This document shows, in pieces, positions 12,361-23,790 of a stretch of DNA of 64,000 bases. Position numbers and translations under genes: made by a program. The stretch is from positions 1,342,001 to 1,406,000 of the forward strand of contig BSBK01007741.1 of the NCBI GenBank assembly GCA_027943335.1. Reading direction: 5' to 3'. Numbering within the stretch: position 1 is the first letter of the stretch; each line of letters opens with the position of its first letter. The notes beneath the pieces are model-generated. The model made no database searches. It saw only the letters and a list, made by a program, of their open reading frames with translations, and was not told the DNA's origin. This stretch comes from Chamaecyparis obtusa (Eukaryota > Streptophyta > Pinopsida > Cupressales > Cupressaceae).

Positions 12361-12372
12361 AAAGGGGGAGAT
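12361..12372 (+). promoter_or_regulatory. Polypurine tract
   Basis: AAAGGGGGAGAT directly abuts the TG of the right LTR. The preceding bases (AATGCC) make the same AATGCCAAAGGGGGAGATTG string seen before the copia LTR at 18923. Confidence 0.88.
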
Positions 12373-13540
12373 TGTTGGCATTAAGTTATGTTTGTCATTA
12401 GTGACAACACTTATTCAAATTTTGTATGCTTACCGAGCTCTCCAAGCAGAATAGTGCTTACCGAGCAATCTATGGTGACCGAGCTTCGCAGTGCTTACCG
12501 AGTTATTAATTCTTGTGATAAGAAGCTAGTGTTAACCGAGTGATGAGATGAGAAGTGTTTACCAAGTGCTGGCATGGTAAACATGGAATTCAATTTCTAC
12601 CAAGTGACACTGTATCTACCGAGTCTCCAGTATATACCGAGTTTGAAACTACGATCGAGTGGTTATTATGGACCGTGCCTCCACTTCTACCGAGAGCATG
12701 ATGATGCCAAGTAACGCAGTGGATGTCGAGTATCAAAAAGTCACTGAGTTATTTTGCAGAAACTAAGTAACTATATCTGGGTCGACTCAGTAATATTTGT
12801 GTTAGCTTGTTTAAGGGCTGACTTTGTAATTATTTTGTAATTGTTGTGGATTGATATAAAAGTAATATTTTGTATCATATCCAAAGTGTAAGAATGTGTG
12901 AAAAAGAGAGAAGTGTGTGGAAGAGTATATGTGCATATGCAAAGATGGAAGAAAGGTAGAGATAGGCGAATTACAAAGGGCTACAACAGTATAAGGAGCA
13001 GCAGAGACATATTTATCACAGAAGGTGATCAGTACATCAAGGAATCTCAATCAGCAAATTCAGTTGCAAGTAAGAGATCTACTATTTCATCCTAATAGGT
13101 GAATCAACATCAAATCCTTTAACAGGGTAGACTTAACAGTCTTTTTTAAAATCTCTTAACCGAGTGCATACTTCATTGTATCTTTGTAAATCCTCTAACA
13201 AGGTGGACCTAGCAGTCCTAATTGCTCCTAACAGGGCAGATCGTCAGAAGTGATCATTGCAAGCCTTAACCGACCAACTTTATAATATAGTATTGAAGTT
13301 TTGTGGGTATCATCCCCACCCCAATTTTACTTTCTATTTGGAAGGTTTCTGGGTCACCAAATCATTGTGTTCAAGTGTTATGAATGCTTTTATGTTTTCA
13401 GTTTCTCATGCATGCAATTAGATCAATGAGCTAAATGTTATTTGGAATATTGTTAAGATCTGTAATTTGTAAAAAGTTTTGAAGTTACTGATTCACCCCT
13501 CCCCTCTCAGTAACTTGGCTAGTCTTGAATATTTCCAACA
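12373..13540 (+). repeat. 3' LTR of the pol-less retrotransposon
   Basis: Begins TGTTGGCATT and ends ATTTCCAACA, so it keeps canonical TG and CA ends with a short inverted repeat. It retains more intact ACCGAG words than the left copy, several at sites where the left LTR has ACCAAG, ACTGAG or ATCGAG. Confidence 0.93.
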
Positions 13541-13546
13541 AATAAC
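13541..13546. repeat. Target-site duplication, right copy (AATAAC)
   Basis: Direct repeat of 5892-5897, immediately outside the right LTR. Confidence 0.85.
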
Positions 13547-13700
13547 ACATCATAATTTGGCATTGTAGTGGAGGTGATTCCATACCTAGTACAAATTATT
13601 TCCTCTAAAGCTTCCAGACCTTTCTCTGGGAGCTGCATTAAGGCATTCAATTGAGCATTAATGCATTAATGCCCATCTGTATCTAGGTTTGCATCACACA
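13541..13700 (-). pseudogene. Right part of a minus-strand reading frame split by the LTR element
   Basis: On the minus strand this reads about 50 codons with protein-like composition, including LPEKGLEALEEIICTRYGIT and TTMPNYDVL, with one TAA near 13664 beside a duplicated ATTAATGC octamer. Taken with 5838-5897 after removal of the LTR element, the frame continues without a stop across the insertion point. I do not recognise the protein. It shares its strand with the CACTA transposase and SET fragment to the left, so it could be another exon of either unit. Confidence 0.45.
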
Positions 13701-13710
13701 TGCTTAAGGC

Positions 13711-16700
13711 AAAAGTTCATAATACAACTGAAGAGAGTAATTAATATGGAAATTGAATTAAATGTAAGAAACATATGGCATTAATTTTCAAAGACAGTGA
13801 CAATTTAAAAGAATTGGAAAAATACAGTGTACAAGCAATGATAGTGTGCCATGAGAATTCACAATAAGTATGAACCCATAGAGGATTTTCATTATTTCCT
13901 AAAAGAAGATCATTTTCAGAGTGAGATTTAGCTACATAGAGGTGAAGCCATGACATACAAAAGTTAAGAGAACCTCAAAGTTTCTGACATATAATGCTAT
14001 CATGTCAAAAGGACAACAAAGTGTATTTTTTAGAACAATGGAACAACCATCTCTCTTAAAAGGAACAACCATCATGTTATAGAGTTATTGAATATGGCCA
14101 TTATCATGAGATCATAGGGCAAAACACATCTATCTACTATTAATGAACAATTTCTTCTATAGAGGAAATTTTGAATTCTATGCTCATGTGAAAAGGAAAT
14201 GTCACTCAGTTTGAAGTCCTAATAGAATAAATACAATAAGAAGACATTGACATATCATGCCTTAAATCAGCAACAATCACAATAAGAAGATGGAACAACC
14301 ACAAGGTACAAGCATGTGCAAGTTATTGTAATCATTGGAGATATGTTAAAGGTTAAGTACAATAGTAGAGCACAACCATGATACAATTAATGAAAGTGCC
14401 ATACAACACCATGATATTTATAATCAATCATAGAGAAAAGAGACAGTGTAGCAAATGTTTACATATTTCGCTTAGTTTGTTCAACCTCTTCCCGTAAAAA
14501 TCACATGTATACTTTAGTTAAAATAGTTTAGTTTTACAACATGAACAATAATTGATTTCTGATTTGCCAATATTTTTTTTATTAATAACAAGTTAACAAC
14601 AATGCACTGCCTTTAGTTCTACTTCAAAAGTTAATATGTGAAAGTTTGTAAAAAATTTAATAGTACGTAAAGTACATCATATTCTTGCATGAATTGAATT
14701 GAGAATACAAATCCACTTAACAATGCTTATACTTGTATTGATATTATTGATTTTAAAATTAAATTTACATAACATTGAAATAAATACACTCTAGAAACTA
14801 GAAATTAAAAAATCCATAGTTCCAGATTATAGAGATCATAACAGTGAATATAAACTAAGTTAATGAGTATTGGGAATGGACCAAGTTAATGATTGATTAC
14901 AGATCATAACAGTGAATGTAAACTATGTTCAAGTAATGAAAATGTAAATTCATTTGAAATCTGCCAGTCACTGCCCATGAGGGTACAATCTGACTATATT
15001 ATTGACAAACGTTTATTTTTATGGTTGATATGGATTCAAATGATTGCTAGGATATGGTGTTACAATTCATTGGAGTTTTGAATAGTTTTGTGCACGTTTG
15101 GAATGTGTAATATTTTCACTTTTATTGCCCAATCTGACTTCAACATTATTTAATGAGATGTAATATGAATTTTTATAATGAATTTTGACATGTTTTCATA
15201 TCTCGATTTGGCTGATGTTTGTTTGAAATTTTTGGTTCAGATCAGACATCTAATGCCAGGACTGATTCTCGGGACAAGAATCCTTTCAAAGGTGGTGAAC
15301 ATGGTGCAGGGGCACCTAGAACATCCAAAGACTACCAGGAGTCCATAATGACAACCATGCACCTAATAACATCTAAAGACATCAATTGGAATGTATTAGC
15401 ACCTATAATGGTCTATAAGGTCATTCCATGCAATGCAAATGACAAATATGTAATAAGTCTTAAAAGGCCTAGTAGGCCTTAGGACCAAAATAAGAGCCTA
15501 TGATGGTATTTGGTGTTACAAGTTTATAATATTTTAGATTTGATTTTAATAATGCTTAATAAGTTCATTTGAGTCACATTTCAAAGTCTTAAGGCTTCAT
15601 TATCTTTAAAAGTTTCAAAAACTCCAAATTTGTAATGTTGCAAATTCAAAAATTTGAAATGCAATGATTATTAGAAAATGGAGGGAATTGGATTTTGTTA
15701 TGTTTTAGTGAGAACTAATCCATCCAATTGATTGGGATTGGTTGGGGTAGTTTCTAGGAGTCCATCAAATATGCCAAAGTTTCGTTGTACGACAGAAGAG
15801 GCATGGTGTACAGACTGTACTGAGTTTTTGATAAATAAACTTCTTTCAAATGCAATTTCCTTGAGTTCTTAGAGTGATTTTGGATTCATTTTTTCAATGT
15901 CTTACATTTCAATACATTTGGAATAGTTAGATATTGATCCTAGACCACATCTATGCATTTGTGAGGTTTGTATTTGTATTTTTACTCAATTAATTTTGAC
16001 TGGCAGAGTAGTTTCAGCCATTCCTTTAATAGTTTTATGAGTTTCCAATTGAATATGGTCATTCCATGACCTCTAACCACTGTAACACATGGAATGTGGT
16101 GTAGGGGCACCACCTCCACCTTCAAATTTCACATCATTTAAGTCATGTCAAGAAAGGATATATTCATTAAAGTGTTAGAACCATGGTATATTTGTTAAAT
16201 TACATTATAATGATTCGACAAAGAGAATATGGGATATTTGTAAGAAAAATTCTGAATAGGAATATGAATGGTCATGGAAGAAAAACCATTTTGTAACGGT
16301 CCAATATGGTCTTAAATAGACTACACTATGTAATAGAGAGGAGGATAGTTAGAGAGAGTCGACAGACAATAGAATAGACAAGAGAGTAATAATTATGGAA
16401 AAGTATTGGGCTCTCTAGCCTTTAGCTAGAGAGCCATCAATGTTTTGTCTGCCTTGAGTATGAATGAAATGTATTTTAATTAAGCTTTATGTATTCCCTA
16501 TTGGTGGTTTTTTATCTCTATTATGAAGAACATAATAGTGTTAATGAATCGGCTTCTCTTTATTGTTATTGTGCAAATAAATATAAATGATCTATTTTGG
16601 TTCATGATAGTCCCATAAGGAATGGTTTTTGGGTTATTAGTCTCTTTATGACAGTCCCGTAGGCGAGGATAGTAATCGGTTTTGTTGACAGAGAAATGTT

Positions 16701-17690
16701 TTGAAACCGTTTGGTAAGCCAAGAAAGCATTGATGTCTACAACAGTTTTAATAAAATAGTTTTTAAGAACTCATTATTAATTGAGTTTATATATATTCCT
16801 GCTATCGGTTTTTGATATCTTTTGTGAATAACATAACAGTGAATGATATTGGTTTTGGTTGAAAGAGTTTCATAGTGGAATGTATTGGGTTCCTTAAAGG
16901 ATTGAATAGTGTACCAGATGGGTGTTTGAGGCATCGAAAATTGATGGTCATGTTTTTGTTTATGAGTTCTGGTTTGCAAACAGTCTTGATTTAGGATATA
17001 TCCAGATTATTCCTAGGACGCTGCTGCAAGCATTTTCTTACTTTGCTGGTTAAACACATAGCATATATCTAACTAGGGCATCAATCTTGAAGCAGCATAG
17101 CTACTTCCCCCAAATCTTAGCACTTGGGTTATTAAAATTCATTTCCTTGGCTTGCTTCTCACTAATGGCATTGGAGACCAATGGAGAAATCACAAGTCAA
17201 GGTACACTCTCCATGACAAAGCCGACTGAGGAGTTTCCGAGCCGGTCTGACAAAGAGTTTAGTATCTCATGGGTACAGTACAAAAGTTTCAATAAAATGT
17301 TTGCAGAAGTAACAAATGAGCTTCAAAACCATGGATGCATTAAAGGTTAAACTTGTATAAATGTTCAATCTATCCACTCACTTCGCAAATTTACAAGGCA
17401 TGATATATAAACAACCTAGCAAATACCCAATACATGATGTCCTGGCACATTTCTCATGGGCCCTAAGTAGGTAACCAATAAAATAATGCCAGAAAAATGT
17501 AGAGTAAGAAAACCCTTACAAGCGGTCCTCCTTTTACACCAAATCATAGTGGCAACCCTTGCAAGCAGGCAATCCTCCTAAAAATATCACCAAATAACAG
17601 TTCAAAAAATCGCATGCTCCATCTCCTTCGCGTGCTCCAAGTGAAAACCAAACAATGAAATGAGATACAAAATCTTTTTAAAAAAAAAAA
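13711..17690. other. About 4 kb without a supported gene
   Basis: AT-rich with scattered short frames, none with a recognisable motif. At 16400-16440 a short inverted repeat occurs (GGGCTCTCTAGCC with CTAGAGAGCC). Two diverged copies of a roughly 60-base motif (CCTATTGGTGGTTTTTTATC and a relative near 16798) lie about 300 bases apart. A possible LTR-like start (TGTTAGAACC at 16173) could not be paired with a convincing end. Confidence 0.5.
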
Positions 17691-17693
17691 GTT

Positions 17694-17758
17694 ATGCCCA
17701 TGTTGGTTGAAATTTTGACCTACACGGTATTGGTCAAAATTTCGATTAACACGGGCAT
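17694..17758. repeat. 27-bp inverted repeat with 11-base loop
   Basis: The arm at 17694-17720 (ATGCCCATGTTGGTTGAAAT onward) is the near-perfect reverse complement of 17732-17758, with about three mismatches in 27. Flanked by an A-run (17679-17690) on one side and another (17765-17773) on the other. It could be a small transposon remnant or a strong hairpin; it sits just before the copia fragment. Confidence 0.75.
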
Positions 17759-17844
17759 GGATTGAAAAAAAAAGGAAGTTTTCCTTCTATAATCTGACCA
17801 ACCTAAACCTTTTTAATTGATGGTTGAAAATTTTGGTAGAAAAA

Positions 17845-18625
17845 TGAGGTCAAATATAGTAGTGAGTTGCTTAAGAAATTTGGAATGGAAGATTGTAAAC
17901 CAGTAGGAACACCTATGGTGACTGGTAACAAGCTAACAATTGATGATGAATAAAAGTGTATTTTTCAAACTTTGTATAGATCAATGGTTGGAGGACTACA
18001 ATATTTGACGCACACCAAATCAGATATTGCTAATGCGGTTGGGATTGTGGCTAGATATCAGGAAGAACCCAAAGAAACACATCTAGCTATTGTGTAAAGG
18101 ATATTGAGGTATCTAAGAAGAACCATAGACTATGGCTTATGGTACGATAGAAATGATGGCTTTGAACTTCATGCTTATACTGATGCTGATTGGGTAGGAA
18201 ATATTGATGACAGAAAAAGTACCAATGGTGGTGCATTTTTCCTTGGGAAAAATTTGGTTTCTTAGCTAAGTAAGAAACAAGATTGTATAGCACAATCTAC
18301 TATTGAATCAAAGTATGTTGTTGCTGCTATAAATTGCATTTAGATTTTTTGGATGAAACAAATGTTGACAGACATTGGAATAACTTTTGATGAGCCTGTG
18401 GTTATCCATTGTGATAACACCAGTATAGTAAATATGTCAAAGAATCTGGTGATGCACCCCAAAACTAAACACATTTCTATCAAGTATCACTTCTTGAGAG
18501 ACAAGGTGGCAGAAAACAAAATCAAACTAGAATATATTAGTACAAAAGAGAAGATTGCAAACATCTTCACAAAGCCACTACTGAAAGATACCTTTGAATA
18601 TCTCAGAGGTATGTTGGGGGTTTAG
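17845..18625 (+). pseudogene. pol: Ty1/copia polyprotein, 3' end of RT plus RNase H, broken
   Basis: One plus frame, closed by stops near 17950, 18095, 18262 and 18341, shows the classic end of copia pol: MVGGLQYLTHTKSDI, then the RNase H signatures LHAYTDADWVG and DDRKSTNGG, a degenerate SKYVVAA block, HCDNTSIVNMSKN, and HPKTKHISIKYHFLRD. It ends with EYLRGMLGV and TAG at 18625. Upstream pol and gag are absent, so the element is 5'-truncated, ending near the hairpin at 17694-17758. The purine tract and 3' LTR follow in the expected order. Confidence 0.93.
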
Positions 18626-18910
18626 GCCCCTCCTAGTCAAATCTAAATAATGCAGAGATGCATCAGTCCAGAGGTTTTCAGAGCCTTATCATAATCTGGA
18701 CTAGATGTAGGGATCTACTCCTTAGGGGGAGTGATCATGGAAGAGAGATGTTGAAGAATAGTTGATGACTCATGGCACCCTTTGCTATTTTTGTCAAAGG
18801 GGAGTGTTGCTATGAGAAAATCCCTACTGTATGGGGAGATTGTTTAGTTGCAGGACTTTGGATTGATATAACATTGGGATAAGATTTTCCCATATGTTGA
18901 CATCAATGCC

Positions 18911-18922
18911 AAAGGGGGAGAT
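18911..18922 (+). promoter_or_regulatory. Polypurine tract of the truncated copia element
   Basis: AAAGGGGGAGAT immediately before TGTTGGATAT. Same word and spacing as at 12361-12372. Confidence 0.88.
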
Positions 18923-20130
18923 TGTTGGATATTTCTAAGGCATGGAGAGGTGATTGAGACATTTAATATGTTTAATCACTACATTGTTGAATGGGCACTC
19001 ATACTATTGTCATTTGTATTTTGTCATTGATGTCAACATGTGTCTCTATGAAGGAACTAGACTGGTAATCACAGTGTACAAATACTATACAAATGTTGTG
19101 ATCTTATATCTAAGATCACATCATTAGATGTTTCATATTGAGAGAGATACAATTATTTTAATGAAGACTGGTCACTAGACTGTGACAGTGAGAATTGACA
19201 GAGTTAGTCTCTGGGTTTTTGGTATATCTTTCAGAGGATTTGGATTCAAGGTATGCGAGCTTGAAGGATGATAGATAGGGTATTGAAGGATGTTCATTGG
19301 TTAGTGCAATGTACGAAATGTTTGGTGACATCATCTGTGGCGTGTGTTTTGGTGATAGCTTATTATGAAGTTGACTCAAGAAATGAAGCGTGTGTTTTGT
19401 TTGGCGAGCTTAAATTAAGGATGTCGGTTCTTAATTGTTGTAATGTAATCATTGTAGACTTATCTTAGATACCATGTGTATCTTAGCAAGGGTTTATGTA
19501 ATTGTTTGTAATTAGGAAAGCCTCATGGGCCAACATGATCATGGTAAATTGTAATAAGGTATATATGTAGAGTCTTTTCTTTGGAAAAGATATGGATGAA
19601 ATGTACATGTGATATAAAGAGGTTGTGAAATTTGCAAGCTTGTGTCTATTGTATGTAGAGTAGAGGTTTATTGGTGGACTTCATTGGAACTGATCAAGCA
19701 AAGACAGTTGCTGGAAAATAGTTCAAAAGATTATATATTTCTTTATAGACAACTGTTGCGAACAAGTGAGTTCTGAAGGTGGATTTAACCTTCTTTAGGT
19801 AGTGAGCCCTCCCTTTTGTTCTTGACTCCTAACAGGGTTTGTCCCTAACAAGGACTATGTATTATAATGTTTCAATAAGCTCCTAACAGGGCTATATCTT
19901 CTAACAAGGATAACTATACTCTCAGTACATCATTTGTGGGTGCTAATTCCCACTAGGGTTTTTACCTTTAATTGGGTTTCCTCGAAACCAAAATATTGTG
20001 TTATTGTGTGGTATTCATTGTGTTCATTCGATTTGATATTATGGAGCTTAAAGTTTAATGTTTAATATTCTATTATACAACTGATTCACCCCCCCTCTCT
20101 CTGTTGTATTGTGGACTGTTATTCCTAACA
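18923..20130 (+). repeat. 3' LTR of the truncated copia element
   Basis: About 1.2 kb from TGTTGGATAT, directly after the purine tract, to ATTCCTAACA at 20130, preceded by the CTGATTCACCCCCCCTCTCT motif typical of the other copia LTR ends here. Repeated CTAACAGGG/CTAACAAGG words lie near 19827-19912. No second LTR remains to measure age. Confidence 0.8.
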
Positions 20131-20289
20131 TTGTGCTCATTTGGTAAAAGATTAGCATGACAACGTAAAAGAAAAGAAAAATATTTATAGGGGAAAATTC
20201 AGCTTCATAGAAATTGTTGAACTCTAGCCTAGACAATATAGCTATTCAATCCTATTTAGCTTCTATTAAAACACAACTTTGTAATCTTG

Positions 20290-23200
20290 AACATTAAAAG
20301 TGACAAGAAGCTAAAATTTGAGCTAGATTGCACTGGTATAAGGAAGGAAATAAAGGTTCCAAGTACTTCTTCCAGTACTTAAACTACAAACATAAACATG
20401 AGTTTATTGGACCAATTTTCAATGAGAAAGGTTAGGTGTAGTCAAACGCAGATGAAATCCAAAATTTATTTAAGGTTTTTTATGAGAAGCTCTTTAGAGA
20501 GGACAAGCACCAGTGAGTAATTTTAGAAGATATCTTTGAGGATATCATACCAAGGAAGGTGGATCAAGGTTACAGCCATTTTATTGATTAATACCTTTCT
20601 ATTGAAGATTTAGAACATGCTTTTTTTTTCGATGGCCCCTAATAAAATTCCTAATTCATGGGTTATCAGTTAAATTTTATCGAACTTTATGTAAACATAT
20701 TAAGGAAGATTTTTATTTAATAGACAATAGAAGCTATAAATGAAGGGTCTTTGAGACTAAACATTAATATCTATGCCTAATAAAGTTTTTTCCTAAAGGG
20801 GAACATACATACTACATATCTAGATGGTGGCCTATCACATTGCTCAATACTTCTTACAAAATTATTGTAAAAGCATTAGCTAACATGATCAAACTAGTGA
20901 CTAAAATGATAGTTGGACTGGAACAAACTTTGTCTTGGTGGAAGATTCATTTTGGATAATTAAATATTAGCATAGGATACTAGTGAATGAGTTATTTAAT
21001 CACAATAAAATTATTTGTTGGTCAAGCTAGACTTTGATAAGGCATATGATAGAATGTAATGGCGATTTATTATAAAGATGATGCAATATTATGGTTTGTC
21101 CCAAAAATTTGTAAGTGTGTTAAAATACTATTTAAGGATGCTAATGCTCAATTAAGAATCAATAACTCATTGACTGAGCCATTTCCTTTACAATGCTCAA
21201 TTAGGAAAGGTTATCTCCTACCACCATTTCTCTATGTTTCAATTGTTGACACCCTTGGTTATCTTTTGAAAAAATATAGTCAAATGGGATTGCTTAAGGA
21301 CATAGATATATCCCTAACAATTCAATAGTCATTAATTCACTTTTTTTTTTTTATGATAGTCTTCTATTTCTTCAAAATTCTGAATCTAAAATCAAGCAGG
21401 TATTGGAGGTTTTGGATTTGTACTACTTTGTTTTGGGCTCTTAGCTAGCTCATCATAAAATTGTTTTTTTGATGATTTAGCCTGATCCAGTACTAGTTTG
21501 GTATCCTAATCAGTGGAAACAAATTAAGCATGGGAAAATTACACGATACCTTGGTATCCCTTTTGGTTTGAAGTTTTCTCTTCGCGATATGTGGAATTGG
21601 TTTCTCACAATTTAATTGAAGAACAATATTTCTAATTGGGGTAATAGATATCTTTCTTTAACAAAGTTGGCTTCAAGTCTTCTTCTTGGCTACACTGTAT
21701 TCAACCAAAACATAGAGGAGGATTGGGTCTCTTGGATCCTTAGACTCGAGGGATTTGCATATTTGCCAAATAGATCATAAGAACTATTTTAGGAGATGAG
21801 AAATGGAAGATCTTGATAAGACATAAAATAGCTCTTGCTAATATGAACAATAGATGGCAAAATGTGTGCTAGATGGATAAGATTTTACTTGCTCCCTTTT
21901 TTTGACTCAAGGGATCCTTTCCATTGCAATCTATCTGGAAGGATTGGAAGTTAGTCTGTAATTATTTGGATTGGAGGAAGAACTCGTTACAACATGTTTT
22001 CAATTTTTCCAATTCTTCCATTTAGTAGAATAGACTTATACAATACCATGGGCAACCTTTGGCTGTCAATTTTGCCCCAAAAATGCTAGTTATCTTTTTA
22101 ATAAGGGGGTGAAATTTTTTAATGATATTTGGGATTTCAATTATTTTGTCTGGTCTATCTGGAAAGATTCCAAGGTCTTCAAGTTAAATAAAAAAATTAA
22201 AGGGTTTTTGGTTTTTGTCAAGTCTTTGGTTCCTATGGAACTTCTTATGAACTTGTGTACTCCTTTACAGTGTAGTTTCTTCGAGGACTCGATTCAGCTG
22301 TATAAGTATCCATTTTCCTTTTTCCCTCTAAAAGATATCCATTTGCTGATTCTTCCAATTTTGAAGTTAAATCCATGACTTAATAACAAATAGAATTGCA
22401 GGCTAACTAAAAAGAAATTGCTTATCTTTAGTGCACAAATTTGGAAAACTAAGGCTGAAACAAACACACAAATTTTGTTTTGGAAAATATTACATTAGAA
22501 CCTACCCGTTGGGGATAAAATAAGATATTTTTCATTGCAACAAGTCAAATGTCCTTTTTGTCAATTGTAAATGTTGCTTCTCGATTTGATTGTGTAAATG
22601 TCCTTTTTGTCATTATACTAAAAGCTTAAAACATATCTTTTGGCGCTGTCCTAAAGCAAACAAGAAATAGAATCTTATTTTTTTATCATACTTTAAGATG
22701 GAAGGAGACAATTTTTAGCTTTGATCTTTGTAAGAATGGGATAGCAGATTCTATGAGGCAATACATTCTGTTGCATATTTGGAAAAATAGATGTTGAACA
22801 TTATTTTCAAATCATTGTTTGCATCATGAAGTAGATATTCTAGAGTTTTACTTAGACATTATGTTTGAACTAGTTTTTTTTTGTTCTCAACTAAAAAGTA
22901 ACCATAAAGATGAAGGTAGATACAATAGACAATTGAATAAGATGAAATATCAGTTTTTACAACATCACTAAAAAGAGATGAAATATTCTAGATAGCTACA
23001 TAAGCTCTTCAAGTTTCAAGTTTAAATTAGTCTTAATTTTCAGATTAGACAGCTATTGGAAAATTTGGTGGGTTGTTGCAGCTGTTTGTTGTAGCTATTT
23101 GTTTTACGTTTCGAATCTCAAATATTTGTTTGTCGTTGGTAATGTGCATTGAGCTTATAGGAACTAGTGGTTGAATGTATTGCCTAAGGACTAGTCTCTT

Positions 23201-23310
23201 CTAAGATATAATTCTGATATTTTTAAAATCTTTTGCAGCCCTTTTGGACTGTTGTTTATTAATGTTATTTTTATTAATGTAATTTTTATTAGCTTTCTTC
23301 AATAAAAAAA
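20290..23310 (+). pseudogene. LINE (non-LTR retrotransposon) ORF2 remnant
   Basis: Decayed reverse transcriptase in the plus strand, closed by many stops. Visible blocks include GNKGSKYFFQYLNYKHK (about 20340), LVKLDFDKAYDRM (about 21020) which is the RT first catalytic-Asp motif, FFFYDSLLFL (about 21340) at the place of the FADDxLLF box with one Asp replaced, and KITRYLGIPFG (about 21540). A later stretch resembles the zinc-binding region that ends plant LINE ORF2. The tail (about 23270-23310) is TTTATT-rich and ends in CAATAAAAAAA, consistent with a LINE 3' end. The endonuclease half is not visible, so the copy is 5'-truncated. Confidence 0.82.
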
Positions 23311-23690
23311 TATTTATGGAAGATGATAATTTTCCGTTCCAAGTATCAAATTTCAATCTTATAATTCTACAGAATTTGTTCATTTGTTCAATTAAAAGAA
23401 CATTTCAGTAGTTGTACGTTAATTTATCAATTAATGAGCAATATTTAAGTCAATTAACTCACCAACAACCCTCCCTGAAAACTTAAATGGAAGTTGCAAG
23501 TTTCTATCTCTCCCAGTTCATCTTCTCAAAAGGCGGTTGTACGTAAACCTCTACAAACGGGTTAGATCATGCAATTACTTCCCTGCCAAGTTGAAAACTT
23601 CTACACATTGAATGCAACGTTAAACTTCCTGTCATTTCCAAATTCCTCACGCAAATTTTTTTCCCTCCTTATTTCTGAATGGGCTCCTCT
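23311..23690. other. Upstream region of the germin-like gene
   Basis: Non-coding. AT-rich to about 23460, then more mixed sequence leading into the promoter. Nothing else recognised. Confidence 0.5.
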
Positions 23691-23698
23691 CTCACAGC

Positions 23699-23709
23699 TA
23701 TAAAAATAA
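23699..23709 (+). promoter_or_regulatory. Candidate TATA box of the germin-like gene
   Basis: TATAAAAATAA lies 92 bases before the ATG at 23791, leaving a leader of roughly 60 bases if transcription starts about 30 bases downstream. Only positional evidence. Confidence 0.6.
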
Positions 23710-23790
23710 ACGAACGGCGGTACTGATTCAACATAAAAAAGGTGATTTATTTTAAACAAGTTTGCAGAGTTTGGGGTTACCATATTCAGA

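Larger units (their letters stand above)
5898..13540 (+). mobile_element. LTR retrotransposon lacking pol (gag plus giant unknown ORF)
   Basis: A 7,643-bp element with two 1,168-bp LTRs, a Met-tRNA-type primer site directly after the left LTR, a polypurine tract directly before the right LTR and a matching target duplication. The interior (7066-12372) holds a gag-like frame with zinc knuckles and a second frame of about 1,100 codons. No protease, integrase, reverse transcriptase or RNase H motif was found in any frame, so it must have used enzymes from another element, as described for TR-GAG or large non-autonomous retrotransposons. The LTR end GATTCACCCCTCCCCTCTCAGT and the purine tract AAAGGGGGAG resemble the copia elements elsewhere in the window, suggesting a copia-lineage helper. 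Two stops in ORF2 and one in gag show it is now decayed. Confidence 0.92.

Noticed and set aside
5898..13540. Hidden pol in another frame of the LTR element
   Set aside because: Frames around gag and ORF2 were scanned for protease DSG, integrase, YxDD and RNase H motifs and none appeared.
15219..15482. 87-codon frame as a small gene
   Set aside because: No start context, family motif, splice or promoter support; composition unremarkable.
16173..16742. Possible solo LTR (TGTTAGAACC to CTACAACA)
   Set aside because: No target duplication and no second copy; repeats within it run past the proposed end.
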